From Pantoea agglomerans (GTDB lineage Bacteria > Pseudomonadota > Gammaproteobacteria > Enterobacterales > Enterobacteriaceae), in the NCBI RefSeq assembly GCF_021397715.1, contig NZ_CP090207.1:2170001-2234000 (forward strand): a stretch of 64,000 bases of DNA, written 5' to 3'. The notes under the pieces were generated by a model. The model was given only the letters and a program-made list of their open reading frames with translations, did no database searches and had not been told where the DNA came from. Shown piece by piece: positions 33,684 through 42,497 of this stretch; within the stretch, counting starts at the first letter, position 1, and each line of letters begins with the position of its first letter. Position numbers and translations under genes: made by a program.

Positions 33684-34787
33684 ATGAGCCAACTTTTTTC
33701 ACCTGTCTCACTGGGCGAACTTACCCTGGATAACCGCATTGTGATTGCACCGATGTGCCAGTATTCAGCCGATTCCGGCAACGCGTCCGCCTGGCACCGT
33801 ATTCACCTTGGTCAGCTGGCCTTTTCCGGTGCCGGCTTGTTGATTATTGAAGCCACCGCCGTCGAAGATATCGGCCGTATCTCTCCCGGCGATTTAGGAC
33901 TGTGGAACGATGACAATGAAGCGGCGCTGAAATCCGTGCTGGAGGATGTGCGCCGTTACTCCTCAATTCCGATTGGCATTCAGCTGGGACACGCCGGACG
34001 CAAAGCGTCATGCGCGGTGCCGTGGGAAGGCGGCAAACAGATAGCGCCTGATGCCCCCGAGGGCTGGCAAACCGTCGCGCCTTCAGCGCTGAGCTACAGC
34101 GAAAATGAAGCCAGACCGCTGGCGATGGATCGTGATGCGCTGGAGCGGGTTAAACAAGCCTTTGTCGACAGCGCCCGTCGGGCAGTGAAACTGGGCATAG
34201 AGCTGATTGAGGTACACGGCGCACACGGCTATCTGCTGCATCAGTTCCTCTCACCGCTGTCGAACCAGCGCAGCGATGAGTATGGCGGCTCACTGGAAAA
34301 CCGGATGCGCTTCCCGCTGGAAGTGTTCCAGGCGGTGCGTGATGCGGTACCGGCGTCAATTCCGGTCGGCGTGCGCATCTCGGCAACAGATTGGGTAGAG
34401 GGCGGCTGGGAAGTGAATCAGTCGATCGCGTTCTCCCGCGAGCTGGAAGCGCGCAACTGCGCCTATATTCACGTCTCCAGCGGTGGCCTGTCGGAGAAGC
34501 AAAAAATCAGCGTCGGCCCGAATTACCAGGTGCCGTTTGCCCGCGATATCCGTGAGCAGGTCTCGATTCCGGTGATTGCGGTCGGCCTGATTACGGAGCC
34601 CCAGCAGGCGGAAGATCTGCTGCAACAGGGCGAAGCCGATCTGGTGGCGCTGGCGCGCGGTATTCTCTACGATCCACGCTGGCCGTGGCACGCAGCGGCT
34701 GCGCTGGACGGTAAAGTCCGGGTTCCGCCACAGTATCTGCGTTCAGAACCGCACGATGTTAAAGGCATTCTGACCCGCGACGAATAA
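33684..34787 (+). CDS. NADH:flavin oxidoreductase, XenA/YqjM-type old yellow enzyme
   Basis: A 367-residue FMN enzyme of the thermophilic-like OYE class. Cys25 in IAPMCQYS tunes the flavin as in YqjM and XenA; HGAHGYLLHQFLSPLSNQR near residue 175 and the YGGSLENRMRF block are signature stretches. It reduces activated C=C bonds of enones, maleimides or nitro-compounds with NAD(P)H. GGAG precedes the ATG by 6 bases. Its former divergent LysR regulator appears to be deleted; only the tail remains upstream. Confidence 0.92.
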   Translation: MSQLFSPVSLGELTLDNRIVIAPMCQYSADSGNASAWHRIHLGQLAFSGAGLLIIEATAVEDIGRISPGDLGLWNDDNEAALKSVLEDVRRYSSIPIGIQLGHAGRKASCAVPWEGGKQIAPDAPEGWQTVAPSALSYSENEARPLAMDRDALERVKQAFVDSARRAVKLGIELIEVHGAHGYLLHQFLSPLSNQRSDEYGGSLENRMRFPLEVFQAVRDAVPASIPVGVRISATDWVEGGWEVNQSIAFSRELEARNCAYIHVSSGGLSEKQKISVGPNYQVPFARDIREQVSIPVIAVGLITEPQQAEDLLQQGEADLVALARGILYDPRWPWHAAAALDGKVRVPPQYLRSEPHDVKGILTRDE

Positions 34788-34794
34788 GCTCATC

Positions 34795-34820
34795 GGCAGG
34801 CCGCGTCGCTGCGGCCTGCC
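34795..34820. terminator. 10-bp stem-loop between convergent genes
   Basis: GGCAGGCCGC and GCGGCCTGCC form a perfect stem with a 6-base loop between the flavin oxidoreductase and nudK. No U-tract on either side; likely a shared 3' hairpin. Confidence 0.5.
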
Positions 34821-34834
34821 AGCCTGACGGCGTA

Positions 34835-35419
34835 CTAAAGAATACCCTTCAGCCGCAGATGCTGCAGCAGCATGATGGTTTTGGCATCCATGATTTCACC
34901 GTCCGTAATCGCCTGCAGCGCCTGGTCAAAATCCATCTCCAGTACCTCAATATCCTCGCCCTCTTCTGCGATACCGCCGCCTTCACCGCTGCGCTGCTGA
35001 TCTGCATATTCAGCAATAAAGAAATAGAGCTTTTCCGTGACCGATCCGGGGCTCATAAAGGCTTCAAACACCTTCTCCACCCGCGTGACGCGAAAACCGG
35101 TCTCCTCTTCGGCTTCGGCGACAATGCGCGCCTCCGGCGAGGCGTTATCCAGTAACCCCGCCGCCGCTTCAATCAGAAAGCCGTGGTGACCGTTAAGGTA
35201 GATGGGGAAACGGAACTGTCGCGTCAGCACGACCCGTTTTTTTTCACGGTTATACAGCAGGACCACCGCACCGTTGCCCCGATCATAGGCTTCCCGGCTC
35301 TGCTCCTGCCACTGCCCATCACGTCGCAACAGCGAAAAGGTGTATTTCTTCAGGGTGTACCAGTTATCGGATAGCAACTGCTCGCTGATGATGCGCACTC
35401 GGTCAGAACTCTGCTGCAT
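34835..35419 (-). CDS. nudK: GDP-mannose pyrophosphatase NudK
   Basis: A 194-residue Nudix hydrolase, similar in length and reading to E. coli NudK, which splits GDP-mannose to GMP and mannose 1-phosphate. The Nudix region is AAGLLDNASPEARIVAEAEEETGF; the following FEAFMSPGSVTEKLYFFIAEY and DIEVLEMDFDQAL blocks are characteristic of NudK rather than ADP-ribose pyrophosphatase. The start has GAGGAG 6 bases upstream. It is divergent from the DeoR-type gene; a TGCAC/GTGCA palindrome lies between them. Confidence 0.88.
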   Translation of the reverse strand: MQQSSDRVRIISEQLLSDNWYTLKKYTFSLLRRDGQWQEQSREAYDRGNGAVVLLYNREKKRVVLTRQFRFPIYLNGHHGFLIEAAAGLLDNASPEARIVAEAEEETGFRVTRVEKVFEAFMSPGSVTEKLYFFIAEYADQQRSGEGGGIAEEGEDIEVLEMDFDQALQAITDGEIMDAKTIMLLQHLRLKGIL

Positions 35420-35458
35420 GGTGATCTCCTCGATGGGTGGACAGCGGTCAAGCTATCA

Positions 35459-35472
35459 TGCACAATCGTGCA
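35459..35472. promoter_or_regulatory. Palindrome TGCAC-N4-GTGCA between nudK and deoR-type gene
   Basis: A short symmetric site, 40 bases from the nudK start and 30 bases from the DeoR-type start. It could be the autoregulatory site of the DeoR-type protein. Confidence 0.45.
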
Positions 35473-35501
35473 ATATCAAGAAAAAACAGGCAACCATAAC
35501 T

Positions 35502-36251
35502 ATGCTCTCGGGACAACGTAAACAGGCGATCCTCGCCCTGCTTGCCAGCGAAAAACAGGTGCAGTCGGGCGATCTCAGCCAGCGGTTTGGCGTCTCGGAA
35601 GATTCCGTTCGCCGGGATTTACGGGAGCTGGCAGCCGAAGGATTGCTGCAGCGGGTTCATGGCGGCGCTCTGCCGGTTTCAGCGGCTCTGGCGGGTTTTG
35701 AAACACGCAAAAGCGTGCAAACTGATTCGAAACGCGCCATTGCGCAGAAAGCGGTAGCGCTGATTCAGCCGGGACAGATCGTCCTGATCGATGGCGGGAC
35801 CACCAGCGCGGAACTGGTACGGCTGCTGCCCGCCACGCTGGATTTCACCGCCGTGACCCACAGCCCCAGCGTGGCGCTGACGCTGGCCGACCATCCGCGC
35901 GTCGAAGTGATTCTGATCGGCGGCCAACTCTATAAGCACTCGGTGGTGGCGGTCGGCGCAGCGATGCTGGAGTCGATCAACCGCATCAATGCCGACCTGT
36001 TTTTTATGGGTGTCACCGGTGTGCATCCGGCGGCAGGCTTTACCACCGGCAACTTTGAAGAGGCCACGGTAAAACGCGCGCTCGCTGGCCGGGCAGCGGA
36101 AACCGTGGTGATGGCCTCAGCGGAGAAGCTCAACTCCGCCTCCGCCTTTGCAATTGGCGATCTCTCGCTGGCCAGCACGCTGGTGGTCGATACGCCGCCG
36201 GGCGAGCCGCTGCAGCAGGCGCTGACTGCCCACGGCGTCACCCTTATCTGA
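35502..36251 (+). CDS. DeoR family transcriptional regulator
   Basis: A 249-residue regulator: N-terminal DeoR helix-turn-helix (QVQSGDLSQRFGVSEDSVRRDLRELAAEGLL, the VRRDL turn being diagnostic) and a C-terminal sugar-phosphate-sensing DeoRC domain beginning IVLIDGGTTSAELVRLLP. Start chosen at ATG 35502; the longer frame overlaps nudK on the other strand. The effector is presumably a phosphorylated sugar. Target genes are not obvious; nudK and the gene itself are the nearest. Its 3' end overlaps the converging racemase-like gene by 8 bases. Confidence 0.9.
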   Translation: MLSGQRKQAILALLASEKQVQSGDLSQRFGVSEDSVRRDLRELAAEGLLQRVHGGALPVSAALAGFETRKSVQTDSKRAIAQKAVALIQPGQIVLIDGGTTSAELVRLLPATLDFTAVTHSPSVALTLADHPRVEVILIGGQLYKHSVVAVGAAMLESINRINADLFFMGVTGVHPAAGFTTGNFEEATVKRALAGRAAETVVMASAEKLNSASAFAIGDLSLASTLVVDTPPGEPLQQALTAHGVTLI

Positions 36252-36873
36252 GGGCGTAGCAGGCCTGCAAGGCCAGATGCGGCGCGGTGAGCGGTCGCTG
36301 GCTGACAGCAAACCGCTGCGCCACCGGCGTCATGGAACTTTGCGCCAGCGCCACCTGACCTGCGCCCTGTTGATAAGCCTGCTCTGCCGCGTCCGCAATC
36401 AGAGCAAAATAACGCGCATTATCCCCGGCTTTGAAGGCGGCCCAAGCACCGGCCACCAGCCGGACTTCAACCTCGCCGCCAGCCCGGCAAAACAGTGCCC
36501 GCGTCGCTTCAAGCGTCGATTCCGCTGCACAGAGCGCCACCGAGGGACCCTTATAACGCTGCAGCGCCTCGGCCAGCATTTTATCGCTGCGCAGCACCCA
36601 ACCAGGCTGACCGGCAACGGCAAAGTCATCGGCGACCGGTGCCAGGGTTGAGCAGGTCATCACTATTGCCTCCATCTGCGGCAGCAAAGCCTCAATCAGC
36701 CGGGCAATCCGGGCGCGTAATTCCACGCTCATCCCGCCGCTACGCTCCGCCTCCGCCAGCCATTCCGGCATCACCAGATGGTTAAGCGGACGCGCAGTCA
36801 CGCCCAGCGAGGCGGCAGCGTCATCGAAAATGGCGATATTACTGGCCGCAGTATGAAGACAGAGCAGATTCAT
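36244..36873 (-). CDS. Asp/Glu racemase-superfamily protein
   Basis: A 209-residue protein with the two-lobe Asp/Glu racemase fold pattern. The first catalytic cysteine is present in IVMTCSTLAPVADDF near residue 79, but the second-lobe position reads VALAQSSMTPVAQ, with Ser where two-base racemases have Cys. It may therefore be a one-base enzyme, such as an isomerase or decarboxylase, or a racemase variant. GGAG precedes the ATG. The gene stands between two regulators and converges on the DeoR-type gene with a short overlap. Confidence 0.7.
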   Translation of the reverse strand: MNLLCLHTAASNIAIFDDAAASLGVTARPLNHLVMPEWLAEAERSGGMSVELRARIARLIEALLPQMEAIVMTCSTLAPVADDFAVAGQPGWVLRSDKMLAEALQRYKGPSVALCAAESTLEATRALFCRAGGEVEVRLVAGAWAAFKAGDNARYFALIADAAEQAYQQGAGQVALAQSSMTPVAQRFAVSQRPLTAPHLALQACYALR

Positions 36874-36923
36874 GGTTCTCTCCGGGCAAGGCTAGCGGTG
36901 AATTAAGTAAGCAGCTTACAGAC

Positions 36924-37841
36924 TTACCGCGTTTGTTCGCCCTGTCCAGCGCCTGAGGCGATCCGCTGACGTAAAAAGTCGATAAAGCCCCGTACCTTCT
37001 CCGGAACGTGACGGGTATCCGGGTAGACGGCATAGATGCCCTGCATCGGAAAGGTGTAGTCCGGCAGCAGATGACACAGGCTGCCGCGATCGATCGCCTC
37101 TCTCACCAGCCACGCCGGCAGCAGCGCGACCCCATTGCCCTGCAGCGCAAATGCCATCAGTGCCGCCGCGCTGTCCGCCGAAAACCGCACCGGCTGGGTT
37201 ATCTCAAACGCTAACGGCTGACGGTCCGGACCGCTAAGCTGCCAGCGCAAGGGGTCGGCCAGCCGGTTATGCACAATCCAGTCGGCCTGCGCCAGCGCGC
37301 TCAGCGAGTCCAGCGGATGAGCGCTCAGCCATTCCGGCGAGGCGACCGGCAGTATCGCAAAACGATCCAGCAGCGCCGCCCGATGGGTGGAGTCCGCTAA
37401 CCGGCCCAGTCGGATAGCCACATCAAAGCGTCCGGAAATCAGATCGTCGGTTGCGGTCGAGGCGACGTGCCGGATACGCAGATCGGGATGCCGTCGCTGA
37501 AAGGCGGTAAGCGCCGGAATAATCATCTGCACACCATATTCCGGCGTACTGGTGATATGCAGCTCACCGGTTAATCCGCGGTGATCGCGCTGCACATCGT
37601 CAAGCATTCCCTGCGCATCCTGCAGCAGCGTCACACTGCGCCGGTAAAAGGCTTCGCCTGCCCCGGTCAGCGCCAGCCGTCGGGTAGTGCGCAACAGCAG
37701 GCTCACGCCCAGCTCCGCTTCAAGCTGCCGCAGGCTGAAACTCACCGCCGCTTTCGTCTGGCCTAGCGAGGCAGCGGCGGCGGTAAAACTACCGCTCTCC
37801 ACCACCGCCACAAACATCGCCACCCGCTGTAGATTGAGCAT
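36924..37841 (-). CDS. LysR family transcriptional regulator
   Basis: A 305-residue regulator with the LysR helix-turn-helix (FVAVVESGSFTAAAASLGQTKAAVSFSLRQLEAELGVSLL) and the substrate-binding domain (ELHITSTPEYGVQMIIPALTAF ... GNGVALLPAWLV). It belongs to the group with the VYPDTRHVPEKVRGFIDFL tail. I favour ATG 37841, with AAGG about 10 bases upstream, over two ATGs a few codons earlier. It is divergent from the MFS gene at 37952, which it probably controls. Confidence 0.9.
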   Translation of the reverse strand: MLNLQRVAMFVAVVESGSFTAAAASLGQTKAAVSFSLRQLEAELGVSLLLRTTRRLALTGAGEAFYRRSVTLLQDAQGMLDDVQRDHRGLTGELHITSTPEYGVQMIIPALTAFQRRHPDLRIRHVASTATDDLISGRFDVAIRLGRLADSTHRAALLDRFAILPVASPEWLSAHPLDSLSALAQADWIVHNRLADPLRWQLSGPDRQPLAFEITQPVRFSADSAAALMAFALQGNGVALLPAWLVREAIDRGSLCHLLPDYTFPMQGIYAVYPDTRHVPEKVRGFIDFLRQRIASGAGQGEQTR

Positions 37842-37951
37842 CGGCATCATCCTTATTGTCAAAAATGCTTTGACAGTATATCGCTGAATCCGGGGTTTAT
37901 CTGACATTCTCTCGCGGCCAGACTGTGCGCATCGTTCCGGAGAGCCCACTT

Positions 37952-39328
37952 ATGACCTATCGCAGTAAAGTTGCCACGGTATTCCTGCTCGGCTTTTTTA
38001 TCGACCTGATCACCCTGTTTATCGGCAGCGTCGCCTATCCCACTATCGGACGCAGCCTGCATGCCTCGGTGGCCGAACTGGCCTGGGTGAGCAACGGCTA
38101 TATTCTCGGGCTGACGTTAGTTATTCCTCTCAGCGCCTGGCTAAGCCAGCGTATTGGCGCCCGACGGGTATTTCTGATCTCCCTGTTGCTGTTCAGCTTC
38201 GCAACCGCCGGAGCGGCACTGGCACCCGGTCTGGCGGCGCTGATCGCCTGGCGGGTGATTCAGGGTATCGGCGGCGGCCTGATTATCCCGGTCGGCCAGG
38301 CGCTCACCTGGCGTCTCTATCCGCCCCGGCAACGGGCCAGGCTGTCGGCGGCGGTGATGCTGGTCGGTCTGTTAGCCCCGGCGTTATCACCCTCGCTGGG
38401 CGGCCTGCTGGTGACGACGCTGAGCTGGCGCGGCATCTTCATGGTCAGCCTGCCCGTCTCGCTGCTGACGCTGTTACTGGCGGCCTGCTGGATCAGATGC
38501 GAGCCACTGCCCTCAACCCGACCGCCGCTGCACGCGGCTGGCCTGCTCAGCGGCTGTGGTGCGCTGGCCGCCCTGCTACTGGGATTAACCTGGATCAGCG
38601 ATCCGGCCCGGCGGCTGCAGGCGGTTGCGCTGCTGCTGACCGGTGGGCTGCTGGCTGCCCTGTTTATCCACAGTAGCCGTCGCCATGCCCATCCGTTGCT
38701 GCCGATGCATCCCGGTCAGCTGATGCGTTTCTCCATGTTGGTCTATCAGTGTGTGCCGGGAATGTTTATCGGCATCAGCCTGATCGCGATGTTCTATCTG
38801 CAGGCGCAGCTCGGGCTGACGCCGGTGGCGTGCGGTATGCTGATGCTGCCGTGGTCACTGGCTTCCGGACTGGCGATTTTGCTGACGGGTAAGCACTTCA
38901 ATCATACCGGCCCACGTCCGCTGATCATCACGGGTTGTCTGCTTCAGGCTCTGGGAATTGTAGTGCTGGCGCAGGTCACCGCACCGTTTCCGCTGCCCGG
39001 GCTGATGCTGGCCTTTGCCCTGATGGGGGCTGGCGGCAGCCTGTGCAGCAGCACTGCGCAGAGCAGCGCGTTTCTTGAGACCGACGACGATGCGCTGCCG
39101 CACGCCAGCGCCCTGTGGACGGTTAACCGCCAGCTGAGCTTTTGCTTTGGCGTAGCGCTGCTGAGCCTGTTGCTTGATCTGCTCTCCGCCCATCTGGCGT
39201 TGCATCAGGCCTGGCGGCTGACCTTTTACAGCGCCGCGCTGATTAGCCTGCTGCCGATTCTGGCCAGTTTTGGTGTTGATAACCGCGCCATTGTCCGGCG
39301 TTTGTCCCCCTGCAAGGAGTCTGTATGA
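37952..39328 (+). CDS. MFS multidrug transporter (DHA2 type)
   Basis: A 458-residue drug/proton antiporter-type protein with 12-14 hydrophobic segments. Segment 1 has FFIDLITLFIGSVAYPTI, and the loop and motif area shows WVSNGYILGLTLVIPLSAWLSQRIGARR. Motif C-like sequence LAPALSPSLGGLL follows. GGAG lies about 9 bases before ATG 37952. It is divergent from the LysR gene and overlaps the next gene by 4 bases (ATGA), so the pair is one operon. Substrate unknown. Confidence 0.87.
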   Translation: MTYRSKVATVFLLGFFIDLITLFIGSVAYPTIGRSLHASVAELAWVSNGYILGLTLVIPLSAWLSQRIGARRVFLISLLLFSFATAGAALAPGLAALIAWRVIQGIGGGLIIPVGQALTWRLYPPRQRARLSAAVMLVGLLAPALSPSLGGLLVTTLSWRGIFMVSLPVSLLTLLLAACWIRCEPLPSTRPPLHAAGLLSGCGALAALLLGLTWISDPARRLQAVALLLTGGLLAALFIHSSRRHAHPLLPMHPGQLMRFSMLVYQCVPGMFIGISLIAMFYLQAQLGLTPVACGMLMLPWSLASGLAILLTGKHFNHTGPRPLIITGCLLQALGIVVLAQVTAPFPLPGLMLAFALMGAGGSLCSSTAQSSAFLETDDDALPHASALWTVNRQLSFCFGVALLSLLLDLLSAHLALHQAWRLTFYSAALISLLPILASFGVDNRAIVRRLSPCKESV

Positions 39329-39699
39329 ACCGTTATTTTCGCGAAGTTATCGACGCGCACCAGGCGATTGAAGCCTGGCTGAGTGAAGGCCGCGGCGACG
39401 CGCTGCTGAGCCGCTTTGATGCCGACTTTTCCATGATTACCCTGCGCGGCGTCGCTATTGATTATGCCGCGCTGAGCGCCATGTTCAGCAGCCAGCGCGC
39501 CGCCCGTCCCGGCCTGCAGATTACGCTCGATCAGCTGACCTTACTGGCGGAATGGCCGCAGGGCGCGGTGGTGTTATACCGTGAACATCACCACCAGCCA
39601 GGCCAGACGCCCATAGTCCGCTGGTCTAGCGTGCTGTTTACGCTGCAGGGTGAACAGCTGCTGTGGCGGCACCTGCACGAGACGCGCCAGCCAGAGTAG
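39325..39699 (+). CDS. NTF2/SnoaL-like small protein
   Basis: A 124-residue protein with the DUF4440/SnoaL pattern: an N-terminal helix pair (FREVIDAHQAIEAWLSEG), DADFSMITLRG, and later strands ending in LLWRHLHETR. Members are small enzymes or ligand-binding folds of varied role. It starts inside the MFS stop codon with AAGGAG just upstream, so it is co-expressed with the transporter; it may bind or modify the exported compound. This is inference. Confidence 0.75.
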   Translation: MNRYFREVIDAHQAIEAWLSEGRGDALLSRFDADFSMITLRGVAIDYAALSAMFSSQRAARPGLQITLDQLTLLAEWPQGAVVLYREHHHQPGQTPIVRWSSVLFTLQGEQLLWRHLHETRQPE

Positions 39700-40092
39700 T
39701 CAGGGTTGCCAGGCGGCGTGCTGCAACACCACCCGATAGCCATCGGCATCAACAAAGGTTATTCCCTGCCGATCCCAGTACGGATTGAAGGCCGGCCGCC
39801 GCTGGAATCCCGCCTGATCCATCCGCTTACAGTGGGTCAGCCACTCTTCTCTGGCTGGAATATAGAGCACCAGCAGGTCGTCGTCGGAAACCTGCGGCGT
39901 CAGCGGATGCGCATCACAGCGGGTAAATTCCAGATGCCAGTTTAAATCGACCCGACCCAGCATCACGCCGCTGAATCCCTGATGCTGTTCAAACGCGCCA
40001 ATCGGGCTGAGCGCCAGTCCGTGACAATACATACTGCTGCTTAGGTTCAGATCGGCCACCGGCCGCGCGATACGCAGGTGTTGAATATTCAT
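39700..40092 (-). CDS. VOC/glyoxalase family protein
   Basis: A 130-residue vicinal-oxygen-chelate fold protein: LRIARPVADLNLSSSMYCHGLAL at the start, LEFTRCDAHP near residue 54, and the closing strand ITFVDADGYRVVLQHA. This pattern suits glyoxalase-like or fosfomycin/bleomycin-resistance-like enzymes, usually metal-dependent. GAGGAG precedes the ATG. It ends exactly one base after the stop of the converging SnoaL-like gene. Confidence 0.83.
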   Translation of the reverse strand: MNIQHLRIARPVADLNLSSSMYCHGLALSPIGAFEQHQGFSGVMLGRVDLNWHLEFTRCDAHPLTPQVSDDDLLVLYIPAREEWLTHCKRMDQAGFQRRPAFNPYWDRQGITFVDADGYRVVLQHAAWQP

Positions 40093-40185
40093 CGCTTTCT
40101 CTCCTCAGGGTTTACTGTTATTTATCACAGCATTCCGATCTCCCCGTTACGCCGGGTGCGCAACCCTATCCTACAGAGGCTGAAA

Positions 40186-40716
40186 ATGTTGCAGAGTGAA
40201 CGATTGCTGTTACGGCCGGTGCGGCCTGAAGATGAAGCCGATCTGTTTCGGATTTATGGCGATCCCGCCACCAACACTTTTAATCCGGCTGGCCCGATGC
40301 GCGATCGCCAGCAGGCCCATAGCGAGCTGCGTAACTGGCTACAGGGCTGGCAGGATGACGGCTTCGGCCGCTGGGCGATTGCCCGTCAGGCGCAGCCCGA
40401 TCACCCGATCGGTTTTGGCGGGCTGAGCCTGCACCTGCTGGATGAGCGCCGGATGAATAATCTGGGGTACCGCTTTGAAACCGCCGCCTGGGGCCAGGGA
40501 TACGCCACGGAGTTTGCCCGCTTCACGGTCGATTATGGGTTTACCTTGCTGGGGCTAAGCACGATTGAGGCGCGGGTCAGACAGCATCATCAGGCGTCGA
40601 TTAAGGTGCTGGAGAAAGCCGGCCTGCACTATGTCAGTGAGATTCAGGATGTCACCGGTGCTCCGCCGAGCCGCCTTTATGCCCTGTCACAGGCTGAGTG
40701 GCTGGCCCGGCGTTAA
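40186..40716 (+). CDS. GNAT N-acetyltransferase, RimJ-like
   Basis: A 176-residue acetyltransferase of the ribosomal-protein-alanine-acetyltransferase-like group: SERLLLRPVRPEDEADLF at the start, GYRFETAAWGQGYATEFA as the acetyl-CoA loop, and IKVLEKAGLHYVSE near the end. I take ATG 40186, where the family's N-terminal strand begins, over the longer frame. Acceptor not known; could be a ribosomal protein or small amine. Confidence 0.85.
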   Translation: MLQSERLLLRPVRPEDEADLFRIYGDPATNTFNPAGPMRDRQQAHSELRNWLQGWQDDGFGRWAIARQAQPDHPIGFGGLSLHLLDERRMNNLGYRFETAAWGQGYATEFARFTVDYGFTLLGLSTIEARVRQHHQASIKVLEKAGLHYVSEIQDVTGAPPSRLYALSQAEWLARR

Positions 40717-40799
40717 TCCAGGCGCAATTTTTTCCAATATTCCCCTGGCCGGTTAGTGATGAACTCGGGTTTTCTTCCAACAGATAACAGGAAACTCCG

Positions 40800-40850
40800 A
40801 TGCTGACCCGAACGCTTTACGTGACTTCACTCTCAGGCGGTGAAGCATGA
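40800..40850 (+). CDS. Possible 16-codon leader peptide before the LysE gene
   Basis: ATG at 40800 opens a frame MLTRTLYVTSLSGGEA whose TGA (40848-40850) overlaps the exporter ATG as ATGA. AGGAAA lies about 8 bases before it. Too short to judge by codon use. It could couple translation of the exporter or sense charged tRNA; it may also be chance. Confidence 0.4.
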   Translation: MLTRTLYVTSLSGGEA

Positions 40851-41485
40851 TGCCCTTTTCGAATGGTTTTCTGCTGAGCCTGTCGCTCTGTCTGGATATC
40901 GGTATCGCTAACATCGCGATGATCACCCTGGCGATGCAGCGTGGCTATTTCCAGGGGTTCTGGCTGGGGATCGGCACCTGTATCGGCGATCTGTTTTATG
41001 CTCTGCTGGCGCTCTCCGGCCTGGCGATGCTGCTGCAGTTTACTCCGGTACGCTGGGTGCTGTGGCTGGGCGGCAGCGCGATGCTGCTGTGGTTTGCGGT
41101 GAAAATGGCGATGGCCGCATGGCAACCCACCGCGCCGATTGCCTTTGAAAAAGCCGCGCCGCCGCGCCCGCTGCGACAGGAATTTTCCCGTGGCGTGCTG
41201 CTGGCGATCTCCTCGCCCAGTGCGATTTTGTGGTTTGCCACCGTTGGCGGCGCGCTGATTTCCCGCATCGGTCAGCAGAGCACTGGCACTTCCGTCGCCT
41301 TTCTCAGCGGTTTTTTTATTGCCGGTGTGATCTGGACCGGCGTTCTGTGCCTGGTCGGGCATCTGGGCGGCCGGACGCTGGGTCAGCGCTTACTGAAATA
41401 TTGCGCCATCGCCTCGGCCATCATCTTCAGCTATTTCGCGATTATCGTGATCGTCTCTGGCTATCGGGAATTTATGCTGCGCTGA
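40847..41485 (+). CDS. LysE family amino-acid exporter
   Basis: A 212-residue membrane protein with about six hydrophobic segments and LysE-type features (LSLSLCLDIGIANIAMITLAMQRG, GTCIGDLFYALLALSG, and a second-half AISSPSAILWFATVGG). The first helix lacks the usual PGP and has DIG instead, typical of a LysE subgroup. The ATG overlaps the TGA of a 16-codon frame. It converges on an AraC regulator with a 25-base 3' overlap; AraC-LysE neighbours are a common pair. Confidence 0.85.
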   Translation: MMPFSNGFLLSLSLCLDIGIANIAMITLAMQRGYFQGFWLGIGTCIGDLFYALLALSGLAMLLQFTPVRWVLWLGGSAMLLWFAVKMAMAAWQPTAPIAFEKAAPPRPLRQEFSRGVLLAISSPSAILWFATVGGALISRIGQQSTGTSVAFLSGFFIAGVIWTGVLCLVGHLGGRTLGQRLLKYCAIASAIIFSYFAIIVIVSGYREFMLR

Positions 41486-42309
41486 CCGGTCTGCTGCGCG
41501 TAGTCGTGCGGCGTCACGCCCATCACTTTCCGAAACGCATTGATGAAATGGCTCTGATCGTAAAAGCCGAGTTCCAGCGCCGCCTCCAGCGGATGCACCC
41601 GATTGCGCAGCAGCTGACGGGCGCGATGCAGCCGCAGCTGCATGTGATATTGCAGCGGTGGCAGACCGGTATGGCGGGTAAAACAGCGCACCAGATGATA
41701 CTTGCTGACGCCCGCCTGACTGGCCAGATCGTCCAGCGAAGGTTTGATCTCAGGCGTCGCCAGCAGCGCTTCTTTAACGAGGACCACCAGCCGATGCTCC
41801 GCCCGGTCGGCGGGCTGTTCAGGTTGCAGCAGTTCGCCACACAGCGACAGCAGCCGCTGTTGCTGATCCGCCAGGTCATCGTCGCGGCTCGCCCCGGCGA
41901 AGGCACACAAGGCGCTAAACAGACGAGGTTCATCCAGCACGCCTTCACGCAACGACGGAGCCTGATGGTGGCTGGTGAGGTTGTGCTGTGTTGCAAGGTT
42001 TTGCAGTAGCGCCTGCGGCAGATGCACGCTGATGAAGTTCACCTCCTGATGATCAAAGCGTGAGGCCTGCAGCGTGGCCGGATTATAAAGCGTGACCTGC
42101 CCGGCCTTCACCTCGGCGGTTTTGCCCGCCAGCCAGATCTGCTCAACGCCGGTCAGGTTAGCGCTGATCACATACTCGTCGTGCAGATGACGTGGAAACA
42201 GGGCGTCGCGGGCGCTGACCTGCGAGCATTCAATGCCGTTGAAACTGAACCAGGCCGAGGAGTGTAACGCCACGCTGTCGATCCTTTTGCAAGCGGATGT
42301 TTCTATCAC
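41461..42309 (-). CDS. AraC family transcriptional regulator
   Basis: A 282-residue regulator with an N-terminal cupin-type sensor domain (FPRHLHDEYVISANLTG) and a C-terminal double helix-turn-helix (PSLDDLASQAGVSKYHLVRCFTRHTGLPP, then AALELGFYDQSHFINAFRKVMGVTP). The frame opens at a GTG (42309); a GTG at 42273 with AAAAGGA 8 bases upstream is the better start and would give 270 residues. It converges on the LysE exporter and most likely controls its expression. Confidence 0.87.
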   Translation of the reverse strand: MIETSACKRIDSVALHSSAWFSFNGIECSQVSARDALFPRHLHDEYVISANLTGVEQIWLAGKTAEVKAGQVTLYNPATLQASRFDHQEVNFISVHLPQALLQNLATQHNLTSHHQAPSLREGVLDEPRLFSALCAFAGASRDDDLADQQQRLLSLCGELLQPEQPADRAEHRLVVLVKEALLATPEIKPSLDDLASQAGVSKYHLVRCFTRHTGLPPLQYHMQLRLHRARQLLRNRVHPLEAALELGFYDQSHFINAFRKVMGVTPHDYAQQTGQRSINSR

Positions 42310-42497
42310 GATGATTCATCACACCATTTTGCCGTGGCGAATGCAATTGCCGCCGCGCGCTGCATAACTCACGCCATCCCGAATCATTGCCGTTACCGCC
42401 CACAGCGCTAAACGCACACCGCCAGATGTCATCTACACTTTGTCGACGTTCACCCGGCAATGCACTGCGCATTGCCCCGCAATAAAAGGATGACAGC

